From Alphaproteobacteria bacterium (lineage in GTDB: Bacteria; Pseudomonadota; Alphaproteobacteria; Oceanibaculales; Oceanibaculaceae), in contig JAHJHR010000016.1 in the NCBI GenBank assembly GCA_018823745.1, positions 124,001 to 188,000 on the forward strand: a stretch of DNA of 64,000 nt, read 5' to 3'. Below, one piece after another: positions 46,109 to 54,423 of the stretch (positions within the stretch are counted from its first letter, which is position 1; every line of letters starts with the position of its first letter). The notes under the pieces were generated by a model that saw only the letters and a program-made list of their open reading frames with translations, did no database searches and was not told the origin of the DNA. Both the position numbers and the translations under genes were made by a program.

Positions 46109-46540
46109 TCAGTCGGCCGGCTCCGTCGCGCCGTTTCCAGCAGATGGCGGACGGGGACGCCGCCCGGCATCGAACCGGTCCAAAGCGGATTCCAGCAGGC
46201 TGGGGAAACCCAGCTGCGGCTTGGATTCGGCCAAGCCCTTGCCCGCCCGTGCTGGATTCAGCCGCCCTTCCAGAACGCGGAAATAAACCAGCGAGAAGAT
46301 GCGCAGCGCCGAGGCCAGGCTGGCGCCCCCGCGCCGTCCCTCGACGGCATCACAGAGCAGGTCGAGCGGGATCTGTTCCCGCCCGCAAATCTCCGCCAGC
46401 GCATCCCAGACCGCTATTTCCAGGCTGACGCTGGTGCGCCGTCCCGAGACCTTCACGTTCCGCCGGATACGGCGGCTGCTGCGATGCGCGTGGGCCGCTT
46501 CGGCTATCCCGGTCATGGTCGGTTTCACGCGCTCGGTCAT
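46109..46540 (-). CDS. ribbon-helix-helix domain protein (RHH_4)
   Basis: A 143-residue protein. Residues about 25-90 form a ribbon-helix-helix unit of the RHH_4 family: SGRRTSVSLEIAVWDALAEICGREQIPLDLLCDAV followed by SLASALRIFSLVYFR. This type occurs in Alphaproteobacteria as stand-alone DNA-binding candidates. The C-terminal 45 residues are disordered. It is divergent from the methylmalonyl-CoA mutase gene and could regulate it, which is inference. It converges closely on the methyltransferase gene. Confidence 0.78.
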   Translation of the reverse strand: MTERVKPTMTGIAEAAHAHRSSRRIRRNVKVSGRRTSVSLEIAVWDALAEICGREQIPLDLLCDAVEGRRGGASLASALRIFSLVYFRVLEGRLNPARAGKGLAESKPQLGFPSLLESALDRFDAGRRPRPPSAGNGATEPAD

Positions 46541-46637
46541 GGCGCTGTCTCATTCTGCGGTTCGGTACTGCGCCCCATCGACGCGCCCCATGTATTGCGG
46601 GAAATCTCTGGCGACACACAATCGTAGGCTACTGTGC

Positions 46638-46671
46638 CGCAAGGCCGCACGCCGCACAACCTTGCGTTTTT
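46638..46671 (+). terminator. terminator-like stem-loop upstream of the mutase gene
   Basis: CGCAAGG and CCTTGCG form a perfect 7-bp stem with a 15-base loop that has more internal pairing, and five T follow at 46667-46671. It points in the plus direction but has no plus-strand gene just before it, since the rsmB-type gene ends 530 bases upstream. Confidence 0.5.
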
Positions 46672-46742
46672 CAACCCAGAATTGTTCGCCCATGGGTTGC
46701 TGCTGACAAGGCCTCATCTGCGATGGCTGGCAAAGGCGCGCG

Positions 46743-46772
46743 TTTACCTGACGGCGGCAGGCGCTATATACT
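46743..46772 (+). promoter_or_regulatory. sigma-70-like promoter of the methylmalonyl-CoA mutase gene
   Basis: TTTACC (46743-46748) and TATACT (46767-46772) are 18 bases apart, and an alternative TATATA lies at 46765. The gene starts 29 bases after the -10 box. This is a pattern match only. Confidence 0.45.
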
Positions 46773-46800
46773 GACCTGTAAATAATATGAGGGAATCGTG

Positions 46801-48954
46801 ATGGTGGACTTCCCGAAGAAGACACTGGAGGAATGGCAGGCGCTCGCCCAGAAGGAGCTGAAGGATCAGCCGCTGGAGACGCTGGACTGGCTGACGCCCG
46901 AGGGTATCCGGGTGAAACCGCTCTATACCGCCGCCGATCTGGAGGGGCTGGAGGATCAGATGGCCGGCCTGCCCGGCTTCGCGCCCTATCTCCGCGGCCC
47001 GCGCGGCACCATGTACGCCAACCGGCCCTGGACGATCCGGCAATATGCCGGCTTCTCCACCGCCGAGGAATCCAACGCCTTCTACCGGCAGAATCTGGAA
47101 GCCGGCCAGAAGGGCCTGTCGGTCGCTTTCGATCTGGCCACCCATCGCGGCTACGACAGTGACCATCCGCGTGTCGTCGGCGATGTCGGCAAGGCCGGCG
47201 TGGCCATCGATTCCGTCGAGGACATGAAAATCCTGTTCGACGGCATCCCGCTCGACACGATGAGCGTGTCGATGACGATGAACGGTGCCGTGCTGCCGAT
47301 CATGGCCTGCTACATCGTGGCCGGCGAGGAACAGGGCGCGCCGATCGCCAAGCTGTCCGGGACCATCCAGAACGACATCCTGAAGGAGTTCATGGTCCGC
47401 AACACCTATATCTACCCGCCGGAACCCTCGATGCGGATCGTCGCCGACATCATCGAGTATACGGCGAAGAACATGCCGAAATTCAACTCGATCTCGATCT
47501 CCGGCTATCACATGCAGGAGGCCGGGGCGACCGCCGTGCAGGAGCTGGCCTTCACCCTGGCCGACGGGCTGGAATATGTCCGCGCCGCCCAGGCCAAGGG
47601 GCTGCATGTCGATGAATTCGCGCCGCGCCTGTCCTTCTTCTTCGGCATCGGCATGAATTTCTTCATGGAGATCGCCAAGCTGCGCGCCGCCCGCCTGCTC
47701 TGGGCCGAGTTGATGCGCCAGTTCGAACCGAAGAACCCGCTGAGCCTGGCGCTGCGCACCCATTGCCAGACCTCGGGCGTCAGCCTGACGGCGCAGGATG
47801 TCTACAACAACGTCGTGCGCACCACGGTCGAGGCGATGGCCGCCGTGCTGGGTGGCACGCAGTCGCTGCACACCAACGCGCTGGACGAGGCGGTCGCCTT
47901 GCCGACCCGCTTCTCCGCCCGCATCGCGCGCAACACGCAGCTGATCCTGGCCGAGGAAACCGGCATCCCCCATGTGATCGACCCGCTGGCCGGCAGCTAT
48001 TACGTCGAGAGCCTGACCGCCAGCATCGCCGCCGAGGCGCGCAAGCTGATCGGCGAGGTTGAGGAGCTGGGCGGCATGACCAAGGCAGTCGACAGCGGCA
48101 TGCCGAAGCTGCGCATCGAGGAGGCGGCTGCACGCCACCAGGCGCGTGTGGACCGCGGCGAGGCGACCATTGTCGGCGTGAACAAATACCGCGCCGACAA
48201 GGATGAGGAGATCGACATCCTCGATATCGATAACAGCTCGGTACGCGAGCAGCAGATCGTCCGGCTGAAGAAAATTCGTGCGACCCGCGACGAGGCTGTT
48301 CTGGCGAAGGCGCTCGACGCCATCGCCGAGGTGGCGAAAACCGGCAAGGGCAATCTTCTCGCCGCCTGCGTCGATGCGGCACGCGCCCGCGCCACCGTCG
48401 GCGAGATGTCTGACGCGATGGAGAAGGTATTCACCCGCCACCGCGCCGTCATCCGCTCGATCAGCGGCGTCTATGGCTCGGCCTATGATGATGATGACGG
48501 CTTCCGGCGCATCCAGAAGGAAACCGATGATTTCGCCGCCGAGGAGGGCCGACGGCCCCGCCTGCTGGTGGTGAAGCTGGGCCAGGACGGGCATGATCGC
48601 GGCGCCAAGGTGATCGCCACCGCCTTCGCCGATATCGGCTTCGACGTCGATATCGGGCCGCTGTTCCAGACCCCGGAGGAAGCCGCGCGCCAGGCCATCG
48701 AGAATGACGTGCATGTCGTCGGCGTCTCCAGCCAGGCCGCCGGCCACAAGACGCTGGTGCCGGAATTGCGCACCGCCCTGGATGCCATGGGCGGCGGCGA
48801 CATCCTGATCGTCTGTGGCGGCGTCATCCCGCCGCAGGATTATGAGTTCCTGACCGCGCATGGCGTCTCGGCGATCTACGGCCCCGGCACCAACATCCCC
48901 CACGCCGCCGCCGAAATCCTGACCCTGATCCGCCGGCGACGGAAGGCGGCTTAA
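46801..48954 (+). CDS. methylmalonyl-CoA mutase (large, cobalamin-dependent)
   Basis: A 717-residue enzyme interconverting methylmalonyl-CoA and succinyl-CoA in propionate metabolism. The TIM barrel (about 1-560) has [26 protein letters not shown] and [19 protein letters not shown]; the cobalamin domain has D-x-H-x-x-G in [12 protein letters not shown] (about 594-605), with the later GVSSQAAGH and [10 protein letters not shown]. Length and complete domains indicate the self-sufficient homodimer-type (scpA) enzyme. The start may be GTG 46798 or ATG 46801. meaB at 37145 is its chaperone. Confidence 0.95.
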   Translation: MVDFPKKTLEEWQALAQKELKDQPLETLDWLTPEGIRVKPLYTAADLEGLEDQMAGLPGFAPYLRGPRGTMYANRPWTIRQYAGFSTAEESNAFYRQNLEAGQKGLSVAFDLATHRGYDSDHPRVVGDVGKAGVAIDSVEDMKILFDGIPLDTMSVSMTMNGAVLPIMACYIVAGEEQGAPIAKLSGTIQNDILKEFMVRNTYIYPPEPSMRIVADIIEYTAKNMPKFNSISISGYHMQEAGATAVQELAFTLADGLEYVRAAQAKGLHVDEFAPRLSFFFGIGMNFFMEIAKLRAARLLWAELMRQFEPKNPLSLALRTHCQTSGVSLTAQDVYNNVVRTTVEAMAAVLGGTQSLHTNALDEAVALPTRFSARIARNTQLILAEETGIPHVIDPLAGSYYVESLTASIAAEARKLIGEVEELGGMTKAVDSGMPKLRIEEAAARHQARVDRGEATIVGVNKYRADKDEEIDILDIDNSSVREQQIVRLKKIRATRDEAVLAKALDAIAEVAKTGKGNLLAACVDAARARATVGEMSDAMEKVFTRHRAVIRSISGVYGSAYDDDDGFRRIQKETDDFAAEEGRRPRLLVVKLGQDGHDRGAKVIATAFADIGFDVDIGPLFQTPEEAARQAIENDVHVVGVSSQAAGHKTLVPELRTALDAMGGGDILIVCGGVIPPQDYEFLTAHGVSAIYGPGTNIPHAAAEILTLIRRRRKAA

Positions 48955-48960
48955 CTCCGC

Positions 48961-49112
48961 CCGTCACCCCCGGCCATGACAGAGAACTCTTATTGGCAGC
49001 CTCCCCAGTCCGTCACCCCCGGCCTTGTGCCGGGGGTCCAGGCCTCCGCCCGCTGGAAGTCGGTCGAGTAGGCTGGACCCTGGATTCCCGGGACAAGCCC
49101 GGGAATGACGGT
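48961..49112. repeat. paired palindromic intergenic repeats
   Basis: A partial unit CCGTCACCCCCGGCCATGAC (48961-48980), a unit at 49010-49042 with the palindrome CCCCCGGC-CTTGT-GCCGGGGG, and an inverted unit at 49073-49112 built on TTCCCGGGACAAGCCCGGGAA. GGGTCCAG at 49034 is inverted as CTGGACCC at 49073, giving a head-to-head pair. This arrangement is like REP/BIME elements and resembles widespread alphaproteobacterial CGTCATTCCCGG repeats. A related degenerate copy is at 32255. Confidence 0.7.
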
Positions 49113-49138
49113 TGAGGTAAAGGGGGAATGACTCGCCC

Positions 49139-49729
49139 CTAAAGCGCGTCCACCCCGTCGCTGCGCAGCAGGGCGAAGAGTAGATGGTCCTGCCAGCGGC
49201 CATTGATCTTCAGATAGCCGCGCGCGATGCCCTCCTGCTGGAAGCCGGATTTCTCCAGCACCCGGCGGCTGGGGTCGTTATGCAGCAGGCAGGCGGCCTC
49301 GATGCGGTGCAGGCCCAGCGTGCCGAAGCCGAAGCGCAGCGCCAGCGCCACCGCCTCGGTCATGAAGCCTTGCCCGGCATAGGGCACGCCCATCCAGTAA
49401 CCGAAGCTGCCGGTCTGCGCCACGCCGCGCCGCACATTGCCCAGCGTGATGCCGCCGATCAGCTGGTCGTCATCCTTGCGGAACAGGAAGAAGGCATAGC
49501 CCTCGTCGCGCTCCCATTCCTCGGCATAGCGCTGCAGGCGGCGGCGATAGGCACCCCGGGTCAGCGCATCCTGCGCCCAGACAGGCTCCCACGGGACCAG
49601 GAAATCGCGGCTGAGGGCGCGCAGTTCCGCCCATTGCCGCCAGTCGCGCCGACGCGGCGTCCGCAGATAGACCCGGGCGCCCATCAGGGCGGTCTCCGGC
49701 GTCGAGGGGGAGAAGAGCGTCAATACCAC
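49139..49729 (-). CDS. GNAT acetyltransferase, RimJ/RimL type
   Basis: A 196-residue acyltransferase using acetyl-CoA. RVYLRTPRRRDW at the N-terminal strand, IGGITLGNVRRG, GYWMGVPYAGQGFMTEAVALALRFGF (the CoA-binding motif A) and LHNDPSRRVLEKSGFQQEG are all RimJ/RimL features, so the target is a protein alpha-amino group or a small amine. The start is GTG at 49729; an ATG at 49684 would remove 15 residues. The 60 bases between this gene and the next gene upstream hold no gene. Confidence 0.82.
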   Translation of the reverse strand: MVLTLFSPSTPETALMGARVYLRTPRRRDWRQWAELRALSRDFLVPWEPVWAQDALTRGAYRRRLQRYAEEWERDEGYAFFLFRKDDDQLIGGITLGNVRRGVAQTGSFGYWMGVPYAGQGFMTEAVALALRFGFGTLGLHRIEAACLLHNDPSRRVLEKSGFQQEGIARGYLKINGRWQDHLLFALLRSDGVDAL

Positions 49730-49788
49730 GCAAATATAATGGCATCGCCGAACCGGACGGGGAAGTGGGTGCCGCGTTTGGCCATCCG

Positions 49789-50739
49789 CTAGGCCGTAAT
49801 CTCCCAGAACAGCGTCCGGATGCCCCGGTTCCTCGGATTGTCGAACTCGGCCACCTTTGTCATCCCGATCTTTTCGGCGACGCGCGCCGAGCCCGCATGG
49901 TCATGGGCCATGTTGGCGACCAGCCGGGGCAATCCCAGCACGCGGAAGCTGTAGTCGCGGATCGCGGTGGCGGCCTCCTCGGCGAAGCCCTGACGCCAAT
50001 AGGGGTGATGGATGATGTAGCCAAGATCGACGACATCCTGTTCCATCAGCCTTGTGGGGATCAGCCCGGCATCACCGATGCGCGTGCCGGTCGCGGTCTC
50101 GAACAGCGCCCAGCGGCCATAGCCATGACTGCGATAGGTCTCCAGCCAGCGCGCCACCCAGCCCTCGACCCCGGCCCGGTCATAAGGTTGCGGCCAGAAG
50201 CGCATGGTGACGGGATCGGACAGGATTGGATACAGCGCCCCGGCCTCGCCCGGCGCATAGCAGCGCAGGGTGAGCCGGCGGGTGCGCAGCACCTCCGTCG
50301 CATCCGCCTCATAGCGCGTCAGCATGCGTCCGGTACTGGGCGAATTGTGGCTGCCAATGCGCTGGCAGCCCATGCGTTCATAGAACGGTTCCGCATTCGG
50401 GTCGGCATCGAGGCGGATGCGGGCATGGCCCAGCCGGCGTGCCTCCCCCATCATGTCCTGCCAGAGGAGGTGCCCGATTCCGCTGCCGATCAGCGTCGGG
50501 TCGGCGAACATCAGCGCCACCTCCGGCACCGCGTCCGACAGATCGAGCGCCCAGATTGCGACCGGCCGCCCGTCCCGCTCCAGCACACGGCAGGGCTGGG
50601 CAGCCAGCCGTTCGGGCGTGACCGCCAGCTCCTCCCGGCAGGACTCCATAAAGACGTCGCTATAGCGCCAATGCGCCTTGGAGCGCAGGACGAGATCGCT
50701 CAGCGCCGCGCACTCCTCGATCCTGGCAGGGCGCAACAT
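49789..50739 (-). CDS. tandem GNAT acetyltransferase (two GNAT domains)
   Basis: A 316-residue protein of two GNAT domains fused in tandem. The N-terminal one (about 1-140) has ALMFADPTLIGSGIGHLLWQDM as motif A. The C-terminal one (about 148-316) has the RimJ/RimL-like LGYIIHHPYWRQGFAEEAATAI as motif A and ends with NMAHDHAGSARVAEKIGM. It is coupled to the upstream amidohydrolase gene: TTGATG gives stop TGA and start ATG sharing one base. Substrates are unknown, perhaps amines or amino acids. Confidence 0.82.
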   Translation of the reverse strand: MLRPARIEECAALSDLVLRSKAHWRYSDVFMESCREELAVTPERLAAQPCRVLERDGRPVAIWALDLSDAVPEVALMFADPTLIGSGIGHLLWQDMMGEARRLGHARIRLDADPNAEPFYERMGCQRIGSHNSPSTGRMLTRYEADATEVLRTRRLTLRCYAPGEAGALYPILSDPVTMRFWPQPYDRAGVEGWVARWLETYRSHGYGRWALFETATGTRIGDAGLIPTRLMEQDVVDLGYIIHHPYWRQGFAEEAATAIRDYSFRVLGLPRLVANMAHDHAGSARVAEKIGMTKVAEFDNPRNRGIRTLFWEITA

Positions 50740-51968
50740 CAACCCTGGGCGCGTTCCAGCATGGCGTGCAGCAGCACGTTGCAGCCGGCTTCCAGATCCT
50801 TCGGATCGGCGTTCTCGACCTCGTTATGGCTGATGCCATCCTCGCAGGGCACGAAGATCATGCCGGTGGGGGCCACCTTCGCCATATAGACGGCGTCATG
50901 ACCCGCACCGGAAACGATGTCCATATGCTCGTAGCCATAGAGCCTGGTGCCATCGCGAACGGCGGCGACGCATTTCTCATCAAAGGGCGTGGGCGGGAAA
51001 TACCAGAATTCGCTGACCTGGGCCTCCAGCCCGGCTTCCTGGGCGATCAGAATGCAGGCATCGCGTAGTTCCGTGTCCATCTTCGTCAGCACGGCATCGT
51101 CGGGATGACGGAAATCGACGGCGAAGAACACCCGGCCCGGAATCACGTTGCGCGAATTCGGGCTGACCTGCAGGAAGCCGACCGTGGCACAGGCATAGGG
51201 CTGGTTGGCGAGGCCGATGCGGTTGACCTCCTGGATCATGCGCGAGGCACCGACCAGCGCATCGCGGCGGCGCGCCATCGGCGTCGGGCCGGCATGGGCC
51301 TCCTGGCCGACCACAGTGATCTCGTACCATCGCTGGCCCTGCGCGCCGGTGACGATGCCGACGGTCTTCTTCTCCGCCTCCAGAATCGGCCCCTGCTCGA
51401 TATGCGCCTCGAAATAGGCCTTCACCGGCTTGCCCATGGGAGCCGTGCCTTCATAGCCGATGCGCTTCAGCTCCGCGCCCAGCTTCAGCCCATCGATATC
51501 CTGCTTGGCCTGGATCTCCTCCAGCGGGAACACCCCGGCGAACACGCCGGAGCCCATCATCGCCGGGGAGAAGCGCGAGCCTTCCTCATTAGTCCAGACC
51601 ACCACCTCGACCGGGGACTCGGTCTCGATGCCGGCATCGTTCAGCGTGCGCACGACCTCCAGCCCCGCCAGCACGCCATAGACGCCGTCGAAGCGTCCGC
51701 CGGTCGGCTGGGTGTCGAGATGGCTGCCGGTCATCACCGGCGGCAGGTCGTTATTCTTGCCGGGGCGGCGGGCGAAGATATTGCCGATGCCGTCCACCGT
51801 CACGGTGCAACCGGCTTCCTCGCACCAGCGCACGAACAGATCGCGGCCATCCTTGTCCAGATCGCTCAGCGCCAGGCGGCAATTGCCGCCCTTCTCGGTC
51901 GCGCCGATCTTCGCCATCTCCATCAGGCTGTCCCACAGCCGATCGCCCTTGACCTGGATATTCTTCAT
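50739..51968 (-). CDS. M20-type Zn amidohydrolase (N-carbamoyl-L-amino acid hydrolase / allantoate amidohydrolase family)
   Basis: A 409-residue binuclear-metal hydrolase of the hydantoinase/carbamoylase group. The metal-site motifs are TGSHLDTQPTGGRFDGVYGVLAGL (about 77-100) and TNEEGSRFSPAMMGSGVFAG; the dimer lid has AHIEQGPILE and QEAHAGPTPMARRRDAL. SGAGHDAVYMA near the C-terminus is also conserved. The chain cuts N-carbamoyl or related N-acyl amino acids; the exact substrate is not fixed. A divergent M20 deacylase gene begins 130 bases away. Confidence 0.88.
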   Translation of the reverse strand: MKNIQVKGDRLWDSLMEMAKIGATEKGGNCRLALSDLDKDGRDLFVRWCEEAGCTVTVDGIGNIFARRPGKNNDLPPVMTGSHLDTQPTGGRFDGVYGVLAGLEVVRTLNDAGIETESPVEVVVWTNEEGSRFSPAMMGSGVFAGVFPLEEIQAKQDIDGLKLGAELKRIGYEGTAPMGKPVKAYFEAHIEQGPILEAEKKTVGIVTGAQGQRWYEITVVGQEAHAGPTPMARRRDALVGASRMIQEVNRIGLANQPYACATVGFLQVSPNSRNVIPGRVFFAVDFRHPDDAVLTKMDTELRDACILIAQEAGLEAQVSEFWYFPPTPFDEKCVAAVRDGTRLYGYEHMDIVSGAGHDAVYMAKVAPTGMIFVPCEDGISHNEVENADPKDLEAGCNVLLHAMLERAQG

Positions 51969-52098
51969 CGCACCGCTTCCCTTTTCGTCCTGCGTGTCAC
52001 CGCAGCCTATCCTGTGCTGCGACACGTTGCATCTGTTCTACTTGTCACTGATACTCACAACATCCACAGCAGCCAAGCACAAGCGAACAGGAGACGGC

Positions 52099-53376
52099 AT
52101 GCCCGATACCGAACTGACGACAAAGATCATGAAAGCGGTCGATGCCGGACTTCAGGAGCAGATCGACTACACGTCGGAACTGGTGAAGCTGCCCTCGCTG
52201 CGCGGCCAGGAAGCGACGGCGCAGGATTTCATGGCACGGTCCATGAAGGAACGCGGTCTGACCGTTGATCGCTGGAAGATCAATATCGAGGATATCCAGA
52301 ACCTGCCGGGTTTCTCGCCGGTCCATATCTCGTATGACGATGCCTGGAACGTCGTCGGCTCGCACCGGCCCAACAGCCCGAAGGGCAAGTCGCTGATCCT
52401 GAACGGCCATATCGACGTGGTGCCGACCGGCCCGCTGGATATGTGGACCCGCCCGCCCTTCGATTCCTATGTCGATGGCGACTGGCTGTATGGCCGGGGT
52501 GCGGGCGACATGAAGGCCGGGCTGGCGATCAACCTCTACGCCCTGGATGCGCTGAAGCGGATTGGGCTGGCCCCGGCCGGCGACATCCATTTCCAGTCGG
52601 TGGTCGAAGAGGAATGCACCGGCAATGGCGCGCTGGCCTGCCTGCAGCGCGGCTACCGCGCCGACACCGCGATCATCACCGAGCCTTCGGGCGACCGGCT
52701 GGGTTCCGCCCAGGTCGGCGTCATGTGGTTCCAGGTGAAGGTGCGCGGCCGGCCGGCCCATGTCGCCTATGCCGGAAAGGGCTCCAACGCCATTGAAGCG
52801 TGCTTCCCGATCATCGAGGCGCTGCACGTGCTGGAGGAGCAGTGGAATAAGGACCGCCACCCGATGTTCCATGACGAGGAGCATCCGATCAATTTCGTGG
52901 TCTCGAAGATCGAAGGCGGCGACTGGACCAGCTCGGTCCCGGCCTGGTGCACCTTCGACATGCGGATTTCCTGCTATCCGGGCCAGGATCTGGCCGATGT
53001 GCGCCGCACCGTCGAGGAGACGGTGGCGGGTGCTGCACGCAAGAGCAATTTCCTCGCCAACAACCCGCCGCAGATCGTCTATCACGGCTTCCAGGCGGAA
53101 GGGTACATTCTGGAAGGCGGCGAGGAAGGCCAGAGCCTGCTGAAGAGCTGCCACAAGGCGGTCTATGGCGAGGAATTGCAGAAGCGCATCTTCACCGGCA
53201 CGACCGATGCCCGCTTCTATGGCCTCTACGCCAATATCCCGGCCATGGTCTATGGTCCGAAATCGACGGAAATCCACGGCTTCGACGAGCGCGTCAGCAT
53301 CGATTCCATCCGCAAGGTCACGCAGTCGGTGGCGCTGTTCATCGCCGACTGGTGCGGTGTGGAGAAGGCGGCCTGA
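52099..53376 (+). CDS. M20 family deacylase (ArgE/DapE-like)
   Basis: A 425-residue metallopeptidase-fold amidohydrolase. NGHIDVVPTG (about 100-109) holds the first metal His and Asp, GRGAGDMKAGLA the bridging Asp, and VEEECTGNGALA the catalytic Glu pair. It removes acyl groups from amino acids or similar amines. The start at 52099 has CAGGAGA upstream. The stop overlaps the next gene by one base (TGATG), so the deacylase and the HDAC-like protein are made together. Confidence 0.87.
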   Translation: MPDTELTTKIMKAVDAGLQEQIDYTSELVKLPSLRGQEATAQDFMARSMKERGLTVDRWKINIEDIQNLPGFSPVHISYDDAWNVVGSHRPNSPKGKSLILNGHIDVVPTGPLDMWTRPPFDSYVDGDWLYGRGAGDMKAGLAINLYALDALKRIGLAPAGDIHFQSVVEEECTGNGALACLQRGYRADTAIITEPSGDRLGSAQVGVMWFQVKVRGRPAHVAYAGKGSNAIEACFPIIEALHVLEEQWNKDRHPMFHDEEHPINFVVSKIEGGDWTSSVPAWCTFDMRISCYPGQDLADVRRTVEETVAGAARKSNFLANNPPQIVYHGFQAEGYILEGGEEGQSLLKSCHKAVYGEELQKRIFTGTTDARFYGLYANIPAMVYGPKSTEIHGFDERVSIDSIRKVTQSVALFIADWCGVEKAA

Positions 53377-54416
53377 TGTCCATTCCCGTCTTCTACGCCC
53401 CGCAGCAGGAACGCCACGACCCCCGGACCTTCATCTTCCGGGGGCAGGTGACGCAAAGCCCGGAACAGGCCGAGCGCGCGCACGTCTTCCTGAAATCGGC
53501 GAAGGCCGCCGGCCATGACGTGCGCACGCCGGAAGATCGGGGGGAAGCGCCGATCCGCGCCATCCACGATGACGGCTATGTCGATTTCCTGAAAACCGCG
53601 CATGCCGACTGGTCCACTTTGCCGAACGCCTCGGCGGAGATCACGCCGAACGTGCATCCCAGCCGGCACATGGCGGATATTCGCGGCATCAGCGCGAAAG
53701 CCTCCATCGTGTCGCGCGTCGGCTATTACACCACCGACACCGCCTGCCCGATCGGCGCCGGCACCTGGGAAGGTGTGTACTGGTCGGCGCAGACCGCGCT
53801 GGCGGCAGCATCCCATGTCGAGGCAGGTGCCAGGGCGGCCTATGCGCTGTGCCGGCCGCCGGGGCATCACGCGTATCATGATTTGTCGGGCGGCTTCTGC
53901 TTCCTGAACAACAGCGCGATTGCTGCCGAATCCCTGCTGGCCAAGTTCGGCCGGGTGGCGATCCTGGATGTCGACGTGCATCACGGCAATGGCACGCAGG
54001 GCATTTTCTACGAGTGCGACGATGTACTGACGGTCTCGCTGCATGGCGACCCGACCAGCTTCTACCCCTGGTATACGGGCTTCGCCGACGAGCGCGGCGA
54101 GGGCATCGGCACCGGCTGCAATCTGAACATCCCGCTGCCGCAGGGCACCGGCGACGATGCCTATCTGACGGCGCTGGAACCGGCGCTGGCGGCGGTGAAG
54201 GCGTTTCAGCCGGGCGCGTTGGTTATAGCGCTGGGGCTGGATGCGTCGGAGGCCGATCCGCTGCGCTTCTTCCACATCACCACAGCCGGCTTCGCCCGCA
54301 TTGCCGGCGCCATTGCCGCACTGGGCCTGCCCAGCGTGCTGGTGCAGGAAGGCGGCTACCCGTCCGACATTCTGGGCGACAATCTCGCCAGCTTCCTGAA
54401 GGGGTATGGAGCTTAA
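53376..54416 (+). CDS. histone deacetylase family protein (acetylpolyamine amidohydrolase-like)
   Basis: A 346-residue zinc hydrolase. The charge-relay His pair is in RPPGHHAYHD, the zinc ligands are in LDVDVHHGNGTQ (about 188-199) and GLDASEADPL (about 280-289), and there is a Tyr-type GGY near the C-terminus. The GLDxxExDPL form is that of bacterial acetylpolyamine amidohydrolases, which remove acetyl groups from polyamines. Coupled translation with the M20 deacylase suggests both act on N-acetylated amines. The last few bases converge on fhs. Confidence 0.88.
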   Translation: MSIPVFYAPQQERHDPRTFIFRGQVTQSPEQAERAHVFLKSAKAAGHDVRTPEDRGEAPIRAIHDDGYVDFLKTAHADWSTLPNASAEITPNVHPSRHMADIRGISAKASIVSRVGYYTTDTACPIGAGTWEGVYWSAQTALAAASHVEAGARAAYALCRPPGHHAYHDLSGGFCFLNNSAIAAESLLAKFGRVAILDVDVHHGNGTQGIFYECDDVLTVSLHGDPTSFYPWYTGFADERGEGIGTGCNLNIPLPQGTGDDAYLTALEPALAAVKAFQPGALVIALGLDASEADPLRFFHITTAGFARIAGAIAALGLPSVLVQEGGYPSDILGDNLASFLKGYGA

Positions 54417-54423
54417 GCGGCGG

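Noticed and set aside
46744..48903. A 700-codon antisense open frame opposite methylmalonyl-CoA mutase
   Set aside because: The plus-strand protein has full enzyme motifs; the opposite frame has none and mirrors codon-position GC bias.
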